DNA of 16,983 bases, taken from NCBI GenBank assembly GCA_900618425.1, contig UZAN01043292.1, positions 25,415 to 42,397 on the forward strand, in the 5' to 3' direction. Positions 8,701 to 16,983 of the stretch are shown one piece after another. A model generated the notes under the pieces. The model made no database searches, was not told the origin of the DNA, and was given only the letters and a program-made list of their open reading frames with translations. The number at the start of each line of letters is the position of its first letter. Within the stretch, counting starts at the first letter, position 1. Position numbers and translations under genes: made by a program. This stretch comes from Echinostoma caproni. Lineage: Eukaryota; Platyhelminthes; Trematoda; Plagiorchiida; Echinostomatidae.

Positions 8701-8703
8701 ACA

Positions 8704-9418
8704 ACCAAGAGCTAGATTGTTGTATTTCCTTCATTTATTGTATGAAATATTACAGAACTCAATTCATCCATATCATCCTCTGCTCACTTTCTAGACCAGC
8801 ATCAACCTAATGGGATTTAATATGGAATTATTTCTTTCCAACTGTCAAATGCAACGGTGGCTTAAATCTTTGGCCGTCAAACTGAACCACTTGAAGAGAT
8901 GTTCCACTTGACGTCATCTGTGCGCCAACTGTTCAATGTTTCAAGTGGAAACTGAATGAAAGTTTGACATTCATTTCACATCAGTACAGTGAAAGCAAAC
9001 GCAAAAAATATTATTTGGATTGCATACCCAATACAGGAAGTGACATTTGGGTTTTCGACGAGAAACGATTAAACTGCAACTGCATCATATTAGAGACAAG
9101 AGAAACACTTGCTTGTAAATAGTTCCCACAATAAAACTTTGACTTAAGGGTCACGGTCGAGCAAATAAATTTCGATGGGACTAAGCAGCACATAACACGA
9201 ACGCAATTGAAGCAACCCCAGCAGGGAAAAGATTATAGTGAATTGTGCGAGGAAAGAAGTTTGAAGCAGTATTATTGAAATAAGACCCTTGAACAGCTTG
9301 TGCAACGAGCAAATGGAGCACGAACTAGGAAGCCTTGAATTTCCACATGGTCGTTTTTAACCTGGCTGGGGCTCGTCAGTAATAGTAACCAAGAATTCAC
9401 TCAGAGAGCAGAATAACT
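8704..9418. other. Unassigned stretch downstream of the CR1-like relic
   Basis: This should contain the C-terminal part of the CR1-like element, but no landmark words are visible. The only open frame is 60 codons on the minus strand (9011-9193) without a recognisable motif. A short inverted repeat built on CCACTTGAA (about 8891) and TTCAAGTGG (about 8940) is present. Its arms are too short to mean much. Confidence 0.5.
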
Positions 9419-9760
9419 GTGGAATCGCGGATTGAATATTCAGTGCAGAGAATGCGTTTGCACAGTCTATTAGAGGGGTTTTCGGAAATCTTCGCAGCTT
9501 TACAGTTCACGCATCATTTACTCGATGCAAGACGAGATCCACTGTATTTTTCACGATTCATACAAAATCTGAACCTGACAGAAGACGTTGACCTACGTCT
9601 ATCACCTAAAGCGGACACTTCTTGTGTAGGTCTCTGGTGCGCTGTATCAGATGTCCCTGATAAAACCATACTGAAACAGCGAAAATGTGGCCAGAAGCAC
9701 AGTTCCTTAAACCGCCGACTAATTTTTCTCCAGACGTTCTGCCAACCAACACGTAGATGA
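9419..9760 (+). pseudogene. Possible Gypsy-type RNase H relic (weak)
   Basis: This 113-codon open frame has no stop, which is unusual in this window. Its spacing resembles the RNase H region of Gypsy/Ty3 polyproteins. AALQFTHHLLDARRDPLYF aligns in position with the A-x-x-x-F-x-H-x-L-x-G-R motif preceding the TDHKPL motif. Seventeen residues after the expected TDH position lies SPK, where Gypsy proteins have SPRE, and the later SDV falls where they have SDI. The TDH residues themselves are not conserved (they read SRF), so even if the origin is right the enzyme is dead. Alternatives are a chance open frame or an unrelated gene fragment. The opposite strand is also open over much of the same span (9514-9876), which weakens any coding claim. 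Confidence 0.3.
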
Positions 9761-10404
9761 ATCAACATTTTAGATTTATTGGTGAGCAGGCTCAACAGGT
9801 TACCACTGCGATATTTGCATCTCGTTTGGCTGGGAATAGGTAACATTGTATTGACGTTAGGATACAGTGGATTCACGGCTCAAAATGTTCGGGTCAATCC
9901 TAGAGATCTACGCAATTACGAGAACGTTCGGATTTAGTTCGATGCAACATACCATACGTGAGTAAATGTTCGGGATTAAAATACTCCAAATTCTAAACAC
10001 GCCTAACGTGTGAAAGTGCTTTCACCAAAGAAGTACCTACAGATTAATTGAAAGTCTTTCTGATTAGGAGTTGCCTGCATTCAGCTTACATGGTTCACTT
10101 TGAGTGGATCAGTGTCCGAGGTAACCTTATATCCAATAGGAATCAGCAAANAGCGCCTGAATTTCGGATTGCTACTCATTCAGCATTTACGGTCAATCAG
10201 TTTTTCCGTGATGTATATCCAGTTACATTGACCAGAACGCGTTTCTAATAAGGTTGTCATGCTATTCCTGTTACTTATGAACTGATTGTGACACTCTGAT
10301 AATCAGATTGCGCAATCCATTTCGATAGGTTTGAAACGGATACTTGCATTTTCTTTGTGTATGTTTCTAAACGTTCACTTAAATTGCACCGTTATGTAGG
10401 AAAT
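9761..10404. other. Unassigned stretch before the second RTE copy
   Basis: No integrase, RT or other family words are readable. A 66-codon plus frame at 10048-10248 includes an ambiguous base (10151) and shows no motif. Confidence 0.5.
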
Positions 10405-10915
10405 CAGTATTTCCAGTTCTAGCTCGGCGTCTTGCTATCCCTTAAAGGAAAGTTTTGCATCGCCGCGGTTTGTAGCTTTCTGTTCACGGTTGCGAACCCT
10501 GGCTTCTTCGAGCGGAAGATGTTAATCGACATTCTGTATTCGACCACCGATATCTCCGAAGCGTTCCTCGTGTCTTGTGCTAACACTGGGTGAGCAATGA
10601 CTGAGTTTGTCGTTGTGTGTTGGGTATGAATAATCTCTCACTAACAAAAGAAATCGCTCCACACGGCCTTGGATGTCTTGGTCACATATTGCGTAAGCCT
10701 ACCCGTCGGCTTCTTTTCCGCGCTCCCTTTACACATGCCGGGTAAGGTTGTAAGAAGCGCCGTGGCGGTCAGACCATGATATGACTCAGTGGTATGAAGA
10801 AGCTGCCTTCAGCTCTGGCTTCGTTCGGTGCGGCCCACCTTCCAGGTTGTGTTCAGAGATTGAGAGATATGGCCTAGATTAGAAGCCTGTGGAGCGAACG
10901 CTCTACGGTCTGGCT
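10405..10915 (+). mobile_element. Second RTE-clade (SR2-like) 3'-end fragment
   Basis: This copy is shorter and more decayed than the one at 4974-5955 but belongs to the same type. It begins in degraded sequence equivalent to the NLRHLWRRR region, then SLKGKFCIAAVCSFLF (from 10438). After a frameshift comes PWLLRAEDVNRHSVFDHR, then YLRSVPRV. In-frame stops TAA and TGA flank HWVSND. Further on are HGLGCLGHILRKPTRRLL (about 10662-10715), KKRRGGQTMI (about 10752-10785) and HLPGCVQRLRDMA near the C-terminus. These words sit in the order known for RTE proteins of trematodes. The copy lacks all endonuclease and catalytic RT motifs and is 5'-truncated. The 3' boundary is uncertain. Confidence 0.88.
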
Positions 10916-13171
10916 GTCGAAATCCCAACAAACATTTGTTATTCTAGTCATTCAGAATTTAACTGTTTCACCTTCCGTTCACTCTGCCATTCATCCTAGT
11001 CCAACAATCCCGTGTTTTTGTTAATACTGTGGCGTTAGTAGTAGGCTTACCTAATAGGTAGGTTATCGGGAAATTGATTCCGGTTAACTTTTTGCCGAAT
11101 TAAATTACTCTTGTGACGTTCCGTGAAGCATTCATTTGGACATTGGGAAACAAATGTTCTGCTTTTCTTTGATTTGTTCTTATTTTAACTCACCTAGATT
11201 TTAACCAGAATATAGCCAAAAGTCAGCTATGATATAGAAATATGTATGTTTTACGTATTGTAAATCAATAGCACATTGCACTCTTGAATGTATATTCTCG
11301 CAGCATCCAAGCCATTCGCAAAATGAGTCACACCTCTGAGATAATTAAATCTAAGCGAGTGGCTCACTGGATGACGGATTATTTGGGACGCCCTGAGAAG
11401 TATATTGTTGAAAGTCGACTATTCTCNAGGATATCTTGACATTTTCACGTTGGATTTGAATGGCATATCAATCAATGTGTGGGACTCAATTTTCACCATA
11501 AGCAACGTATTGCTGAGCAAGGAGGGTATGGAAAAGATAAATTTGATCGCATATATGATTGCAAGTTTGTGCAAGAAAATATCCCAATTTTGAACAATGC
11601 CTGACATGTGGAACTATTTTCCTCATCTCGATCTCTAAAGATTGATTGGAAGTTAATCCGAAGAGAGCTTGGTTGCCTTCAGCCGAAACAAACTAGCGGA
11701 AAACATTGCAACAAATAATCCGGAAATCTTAAGATGGCATCTGTTTTCTAGAAAATCTGAGCATGCAGGAGAGCAGACTGGGAAAGACAGCTATATAAAT
11801 GGTTATTAAAAGATTTCGCACATTGATTTCATATCGCCGCTGTTGACGACTTATATAATAGTACAGTACAGTTGAATGAATGCCTTCTCTGATGATCAAC
11901 ATCCTCTTCGGTTGGTTTTCGAACCCATAAGTTTGCTTCCTAACGACGTTATATCCGGTCGATTGATCTGTGGTTTTGCGGTTAAAATGATTCCTGGAAC
12001 TGTTAAACATGCTTGCCTAGAAATTACCAAACTATATGATCCATGCTATTAAATTTACATAATTCTGCAACCTTATCACGAGTGTTCAATGTTTTCGAAA
12101 CGATCCACATGGACCGTATCAAACTATTCATGAAATAATAAATATTTATACTTTTCCAACCTCAAGTCAGAAATCTGATATTCTAGGAGGAGCAATGCTC
12201 TATGGTAGGTTGCAAAATTGATTAGCCAGCAAACAACAAACCATCATTCAATTATTGCGCGTTGAGTCCATCTGATTACTACAAGAGAAGAATTACATTA
12301 AGACAAAATTGCTATACTCAACTCACCGGTGTAAGCAAAACAGGTGGAAATTTGAACACATCAAGGACTAGCATCAAATCCAGGACTATCTACTCCATTT
12401 TGTCATTTGTTTCCCCCCCCCGGTTCCAAATGAACCGCATTCCTGCAATCTCTATTCAGAAAATCACTCTAGAAACTAATCAAGATTAAAACAAAAGGTT
12501 CAAACTATTTTGAATACCCACAGTTTACTCTGAAACATTCACTTTTGATTGGTAAAGTAAAAGTTTGAAAAGTGCATTTCACCGTACTTTGAATAACTTG
12601 TATTTTAATCAATCCAACTCAAAAGGTGTTACACTAGTTGGTACGGAGTAAAGCATGGATGACCCAATTACCCACTGTGATTTTTGGTGCACTTTGTGAC
12701 AAATCATGAAATCCTTCTGGATAACTGGCTTAATTGAAGTCTAACAGCTTTCACTATCATAATTGAGATTTCGTTCGTTATTTCTTGACCGATAAGATCA
12801 CTGGCTTTGAAAGATGATCACAAAGCATTCTCTGTTGGTGCCATATGCACTGACGCATACATATACATATACACAAATATACACACTGACAACACACGTG
12901 TCATAACGAACCGCAGTCTTTTATGAAGTCCATTGTCCACCGATCTACGATAGCTGCACCTCACTCACAATTTGTCTGGAGAAAACCCGCGAATCAAGTC
13001 AAGTCAACAGTACCTTTATGAAGATCCATGATTGTATTTTCGGCATTCATACTATATTTATGGATTCAAATTTACGAAATCACATATAGTGAAACATAAA
13101 GCAGTAGATACTGTGTTTGTCAATGAAGCAATCGATTGCGCAATTCCGTGGAAACGTTCTCCTTGTCATTA
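10916..13171. other. Longest region without recognised content
   Basis: Both strands were read without finding a known family. Open frames are short and unremarkable: 62 codons plus (11405-11593, containing N at 11427), 93 codons minus (11729-12010) and 75 codons plus (12262-12489). A C9 homopolymer lies at 12413-12421 and an ATAC/ACAC-rich tract at about 12856-12885. The first 100 bases or so may be 3' untranslated sequence of the RTE copy. The right end may hold undetectably decayed distal RT sequence of the minus-strand endonuclease-RT relic. Confidence 0.5.
12856..12885. repeat. ATAC/ACAC-rich microsatellite-like tract
   Basis: The tract is built from CATACATATACATATACAC and continues AAATATACACA. 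It is an imperfect purine-pyrimidine alternating tract typical of eukaryotic simple repeats. Confidence 0.7.
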
Positions 13172-13509
13172 AGAAGTCATGCTAGGTACGGCAAAACGGG
13201 ATTAAGATAAGAAGACCTATGTGCAAATAAAAACTTTACCGAGTATTTTTCAGATGTGGCTTTTGGAAATTTGTTGTGTAATGGATGGTGAATGTCTAAG
13301 TGCGCGGGGTCCTTCTTTGCAAGGAAAGTTATCTTGACCAGCCCTCACGTATCAGGCATTTTTCCGCTTATTAGACAGACATTGAATATTTTAGACTGTG
13401 GGGCTGAAAGAGTGTCCGCACACATTTTGAGTACCACCAGTGATGGTTCATCCGGATCAGATGCTTTATCCATCTTTTTTTCAGTGGTTACTGTAGGACC
13501 GGGGCGGGT
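13172..13509 (-). pseudogene. RT amino-terminal segment, one frame with a single stop
   Basis: A single minus frame runs from just after a stop at 13512-13510 down to about 13172 with one internal TGA at 13347-13345. It carries ASDPDEPSLVVLKMCADTLS, the RT motif 0/1 region with the usual GPDE word changed to DPDE. It then has KIFNVCLISGKMPD and LVKITFLAKKDP, which match the block before the NYRPISL motif. In family members the residue after PD-x is normally tryptophan, so TGG to TGA explains the stop. NYRPISL itself is degraded to an IHHPLHN-like form. Each half of the frame is short, so length filters miss it. Confidence 0.8.
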
Positions 13510-13989
13510 TCAGTAGGTGGTGTCAGTGTAGAGCTGATAAAAACTGACCAAGTTTTGTATTGTGCATTTGGACTAAACCCGAAATTTAGTCATTCAAAGT
13601 CGACAGTTTCCCTTCTGTGCTTACTGCCACTGCCACATTATCGGTTGATAGCTTTCCATATGCTACGACAACTGAATTCTCCTATTAAATTGTGGATGTA
13701 AAATTTCCTTCACCCAATTTATCTCAGATTTGAACGAAACTGTAAGCCGTTTGATATGGGTTCTCTGTCCATGCTTATAGGCCGATTCCTTCCGCCTGAG
13801 TAGTTGTTGTTGTGGCAGTGATGAATATGTCTCTAATGATGTCTGGATGCCATGTAAATTCTCTTGCGGTAATCAAGGACTTGGCATTTCTAGGTTCTCC
13901 GAAGAACAATTCCTTTGACTTAATATATTGGATGGTCCTCTTAAAAACGTCTACGGGCTAGTTTTGTTGTATGCAGTTGGACACACGTT

Positions 13990-14740
13990 ATGATAAAATG
14001 ATCGGAACTGCTCATGGGAGCAATTTTTCTGGACTTTAAAAGCTTGCGGTCTGTTAAGAAAAACGAAATTTATTTGTCAATTGAGTCTTGTAGGTAAATG
14101 TACTAAATTTTGTAGACCTAGTGTGGTGAGAGAAGTAAAATCATGACTGACAAAGTCACCAAAAATACACACGACGAGCCGCTTGTTCTTGATATGACGG
14201 AGGTAGAAAATATCAGAAAGCCTATTGATGCCAGTCGCCGGTATTGTAGGTTACGGGCCAAAGTTTCCAGGAAATATGGAACAAAACTTACTCAAAAAGT
14301 GGGCTTACATTTGATGACGTGGAAACACATTTTATCCGTTGTGTACTCGCAGATGACGGCGGTTGATCTACGCCAGTTGTCGCTGACGTAACTTTGTCGC
14401 AACTCCATCTTGTTTACAGACACACATGAGACAATCAACCCGATACAGATGATATCCATTCAATCGTACAGTTTGCCTGGGAATTTCCTCGTGAAGCCAC
14501 AATTCCCGTAGCAAAATAATCCCCCTGTATTTGTGTTTCTTCTTCCGTGTGATGTCTGCTACCACATTGACCTTTCTCTGTTAAGATGAGAGGAATTTGC
14601 TTTTTTCAGTACTGCACTGTCTGAGACCGATTTGTAAATCTGCGCGATGTTTTCTCCCTCTGCTGCCTTGAGACTTGATAATCCACTTGATCTTATTTCT
14701 CAAATTGTTAGAACATTTCACAAAAGATGCGGTTCGAGCG
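13990..14740 (-). pseudogene. APE-type endonuclease domain relic
   Basis: The domain would nick target DNA to prime reverse transcription. Visible landmarks in order are LRNKIKW, the E-x-W-L helix (ELWLHE, 14505-14488), a Y-R-x-D word (about 14445-14434), VCKQDGVATKLRQ, then a strongly disrupted centre. RLVVCIFGDF and TLGLQNLVHLPTR (about 14190-14090) follow, then VFLNRPQAFKV, and after a frameshift APMSSSDHFIITC (14021 to about 13983). The GDFN asparagine is replaced by valine, while SDH is intact. One open stretch, 14565-14368, covers the first half without stops. The domain order and spacing fit APE-type endonucleases of jockey-superfamily elements. Confidence 0.78.
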
Positions 14741-15258
14741 ATAACACAAGGATTTCATAAACGTGTTCATGTAGAGTAACATTTGGTGTCCTTGAAATTG
14801 ATGATGATGCGACTTGTTGATGAATAAATTCACAAAATGCTGTAAATATGATTTCTGGGTGACATGGTACGACTGAATTCAAAGGCCCCGCGTTCGCACA
14901 TTGAAACTTTACTAAGACATTGCATCAGTTTCATCAGGCGTCATTGTTATGTTTATTTCTTACGTTTAGCATCACACATTCTTTCCCAGTAAGGATGGTT
15001 ATCTATGGTGTAAATCCAAGCTGAAGATCAGCAGAGATGTTATTTTGCAGTGGATAACGGAAAGAGTTAGCAGCGCATACGGTTCAAATACTTTGTTCAG
15101 ATATTAATTTTGTCATGTATTCATCACGGTTTTTACGTATTGAGCGGCGGAAGAATTTCTACTTATAGACTTTACCTATACTACCAACACTTGCCAAATG
15201 TTATCCACTTATTTTATTCACTTTTTATCGAGAGGTATGCACTTGAGATAAAGGATAA
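14741..15258. other. Unassigned spacer between two relics
   Basis: No open frame of note and no repeat family words were found. It separates the minus-strand endonuclease-RT relic from the plus-strand CR1-like relic and may hold the decayed 5' region of the former. Confidence 0.5.
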
Positions 15259-16110
15259 TATCCATCAACGGTAAGTAGCTTACTGACCCATGGGACTTTC
15301 CACGTCCGAGTCGGAGTGGTGGAAATACCAGTGTAATCTAGAGATTTTGGGGTGCCACAGGGATCAGCCTTCAGTCGACCCTTTTTCTTCTTTCTCTGTA
15401 ATTTTCTATCTGAACAACTCTGCTTGCCCAGCTTCATATTTTTGGATGATACCGAGGTTGCGGAATCAAATGAAAGAGCATTAGCAAGAAGTAAACCGGA
15501 GGAAATCGTACCTTTGTACAAGACAGTTGTTCTACCGCACCTAGAGAATTTCATGTAAGCCTGGGCTTCAGGCTTCAAAAAGAATGCGGCTTGTCTAGAG
15601 GGGTCTATCAATAATCCACAAGGATGTCCGAAGAACAGCAAAAGAAGCTGCATCGGCAGAGACTGCAGGATCTTGGACGTTTCTCCTTGAAAATAAGAAG
15701 AATCCGAGGTGACGTGATAGATGCATTTAAATGTATGGATGGCCCAACTCCAATGCATCAGGAGTGCTCTTCCAGAATCTGTAAAGCAACACCAGAGGTC
15801 ATGTGTATAATCTGAAGTAAGTGCGCAAGTGACTTGCGATCTATTTTAACGTTTTCAGCAAACTTTAAAGAAGAAACTCGATAAGCGCTGGTTTCACATT
15901 TCCCCCAAGAGATTGGGTCCTTCGATTTACCAGCCACACTACCATGAGAAACGTAAAGTATCTCGCCTGAATAAGAAGAGAAGATAGATTCTCTTCCTTT
16001 CCCTTGCAACGGCGAAGAGAACTGGGATGAGCAGAAGACTAATTTCAATGTGGAACACAGTGTTAGAGACTATCACGTTGTCCTAATGCTGGGGGAACTC
16101 TGGATGCCCG
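15259..16110 (+). mobile_element. CR1-like RT relic with internal deletion
   Basis: This is a plus-strand CR1-like copy. One frame runs from 15259 to 15558 with a single internal TAA (15334). It reads SLLTHGTFHVRVGVV, then GVPQGSA (motif B, from 15349), an F-rich stretch, LSEQLCLPSFIFLDDTEV with motif C aspartates at 15445-15450 (LDD replaces ADD), then directly RALARSKPEEIV and YKTVVLPHLENFM. The usual thumb sequence between motif C and the RAL region, roughly 70-100 residues, is missing. After the stop come AWASGFKKNAACLEG, a frameshift near 15610, and LHRQRLQDLGRFSLK then RRIRGDVIDAFKCMDG (to about 15740). A fainter C-terminal part follows, with RLISMWNTVLE near 16030-16062. Confidence 0.86.
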
Positions 16111-16459
16111 TTTGGTCGTGGCTATCTTCTGTCCTGTGAAAACTGGAGTAAACTGAACTGAAAACAAATTCTATAATCTACGTGATTTTACACCACATAT
16201 GCATAAATAACCATTGTATCAGCTACAATCACCTAGAGAATCATTAGGTTCCTTAGGCCGGGCAGTACCGTTCGGTCAGTTTCAAACGAACATTGGGCAA
16301 ACGGAATACGAATCACGTTTTTCACACATTTNTAATCTGGAAATCCACATTTAGCTGCATGTTAGTAAATGTTATTTGGGGATAATAAGAGTACGACACT
16401 CCTCTTTGAGTGATGTTTAAATTACAGGCCTTATCCCCCCAATCTGGTAGCGGTATCAG
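16111..16459. other. Unassigned spacer
   Basis: No recognisable coding sequence. Contains one ambiguous base at 16332 and a short C6 run near 16435. It separates the plus-strand CR1-like relic from the minus-strand Gypsy protease relic. Confidence 0.5.
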
Positions 16460-16725
16460 TCAATATAACAAAAGCAATACGAAAGATGCTCCAGCGTGAC
16501 TTCAAATCCGCGACCTGAACAATGAGCGAACATTTTGCCATGAAATCATTCCATTAGTTGTTTTCCCACAAGAATAGGAATGTGCGTATCGTCCGCAGTG
16601 CATAGCCGAAGCGTCGTGGAACGCGACTTGCTGCTACCGAAAGGAAGGGCTGAAGCTTGGACTCCCGTGTCTACCAGGAACCTAGATTTCGTGTAATGGT
16701 CACTGCGAGCTCCTGGTCCTTAGCT
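16460..16725 (-). mobile_element. Gypsy-type LTR retrotransposon aspartic protease relic
   Basis: On the minus strand the word SRFLVDTGVQASALPFG occurs (LVDTG at 16677-16663), the active-site signature of retropepsin-like proteases of Gypsy elements, normally LVDTGA followed a few residues later by a leucine-proline pair, as here. The frame is open from after a stop near 16722 to TGA at 16548-16546, 57 codons. It ends with TADDTHIPILVGKQLM, which resembles the flap region where Gypsy proteases have an N/D-T-x-I-x-x-F/V-G word. A frame-shifted tail, RWSIFRIAFVIL, may continue the domain to about 16460. Upstream sequence (16726-16983) could be gag or linker, but no zinc knuckle is readable. No RT or integrase is found leftward. 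Confidence 0.6.
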
Positions 16726-16983
16726 ACGATGAAATCAGCGGTAACCCTCGTGGGGTCATTCGCGGTCTTGGATGGTTTGCGCTGCGGTACCCTCTAGGCC
16801 TTGGGTTGCTTTGGGTGGCCGTGGACAGGCTGTGATAATGAGATGTGTGACACTAACCTCGAACTTCCTTGTACACTTTAGATGCATTGAATATGAGTAG
16901 CATAAGATTCGAATACCGTTCGTGTGCTATTTGATTCGAAGTTGTTTCCATTTCATGGATTGGTATTGCGCGAATTCTGGAAT
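16726..16983. other. Right edge, unassigned
   Basis: This is the position where gag or a linker of the minus-strand Gypsy element would lie, but no cysteine-histidine knuckle or other landmark can be read. It is locally more GC-rich at about 16740-16830 than its surroundings. The window ends inside this stretch. Confidence 0.45.

Larger units (their letters stand above)
13172..14740 (-). mobile_element. Non-LTR retrotransposon relic: endonuclease plus N-terminal RT
   Basis: This is the largest relic in the window and the only one retaining an endonuclease. Reading leftward on minus: NNLRNKIKWI (about 14720) marks the endonuclease start; ELWLHEEIPRQ carries the catalytic-region glutamate at 14505-14503; GYHLYRVD follows at about 14457-14434. 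GDF at 14160-14152 matches the GDFN motif with the asparagine lost. LGLQNLVHLPTR is next, then SSSDHF with SDH at 14006-13998, the closing APE-type motif. A linker reads RKESAYKHGQRTHIKR (about 13795). RT begins with MDKASDPDEPSLVVLK and CADTLSAPQSKIFNV, then SGKMPD, a TGA at 13347-13345, and LVKITFLAKKDPAHLD. RT motifs A to C are not found further left. Stops and frameshifts are frequent in the endonuclease part. Confidence 0.82.

Noticed and set aside
9514..9876. A 120-codon minus-strand open frame, basic and serine-rich
   Set aside because: No motif recognised, and it overlaps a stop-free plus frame with weak RNase H-like spacing. Coding on minus cannot be supported.
11888..11930. CTGATGA with a CAAC/GTTG stem, another hammerhead-like core
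   Set aside because: The required GAAA after stem II is absent (the sequence reads GTTTTCG), so the fold cannot be a hammerhead.
14143..14391. An 82-codon plus-strand open frame starting at an ATG
   Set aside because: It is the complement of the endonuclease relic (GDF and LVHLPTR words on minus) and has no family resemblance of its own.
15225..15758. A 177-codon open frame on the minus strand, the longest in the window
   Set aside because: It is antisense to the plus-strand CR1-like relic, whose motifs (GVPQGSA, LDD, VVLPHLENFM, RRIRGDV) are clear. The minus translation shows no recognisable domain.
1..16983. Bacterial-style operons, CRISPR array, attachment sites or a defence system
   Set aside because: No regularly spaced repeats, no ribosome-binding-site-led gene chains and no prokaryotic families. 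All recognisable content is eukaryotic retroelement debris.

Overview
The window is eukaryotic. It looks like a non-coding or intergenic stretch of a flatworm genome, most likely a digenean trematode of schistosome type. There are no operons, no bacterial-style gene spacing, and no convincing host gene. Almost everything recognisable is decayed retrotransposon: RTE (SR2-type), CR1-like (SR1/Perere-type), a second jockey-superfamily lineage, a Penelope-like element and traces of Gypsy LTR elements. This mixture and the wording of the RTE and CR1 fragments match my memory of schistosome repeats. The assignment is by pattern recognition; no search was run. Four isolated N bases (5272, 10151, 11427, 16332) suggest draft sequence.

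Layout. 1-440: no gene, one diverged 32-bp direct repeat. About 440-815 (+): SINE-like candidate with a Pol III B-box-like motif and an A-rich tail. About 885-1880 (-): CR1-like reverse transcriptase (RT) relic. 1938-2709 (-): RT relic of another non-LTR family, directly upstream in transcription sense. 2710-3925: nothing recognised. 3926-4977 (+): Penelope-like relic with RT and GIY-YIG traces, abutting a 5'-truncated RTE copy (4974 to about 5955, +). 5955-8340: nothing firm. 8341-8700 (+): CR1-like RT relic with its catalytic core deleted. 9419-9760 (+): weak Gypsy RNase H candidate. 10405-10915 (+): second RTE 3'-end copy. 10915-13170: nothing recognised. About 13172-14740 (-): apurinic-type endonuclease plus the amino-terminal half of an RT. 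15259 to about 16110 (+): CR1-like relic with an internal deletion. About 16460-16725 (-): Gypsy-type aspartic protease relic with an LVDTG motif.

None of these copies can be functional as they stand: all carry stops, frameshifts or deletions. The interest lies in the junctions, in which catalytic pieces were lost, and in domains that ordinary ORF length cut-offs hide (the protease, the endonuclease-RT relic and the GIY-YIG remnant). I found no previously undescribed system and no RNA gene, CRISPR array or intact protein-coding gene.
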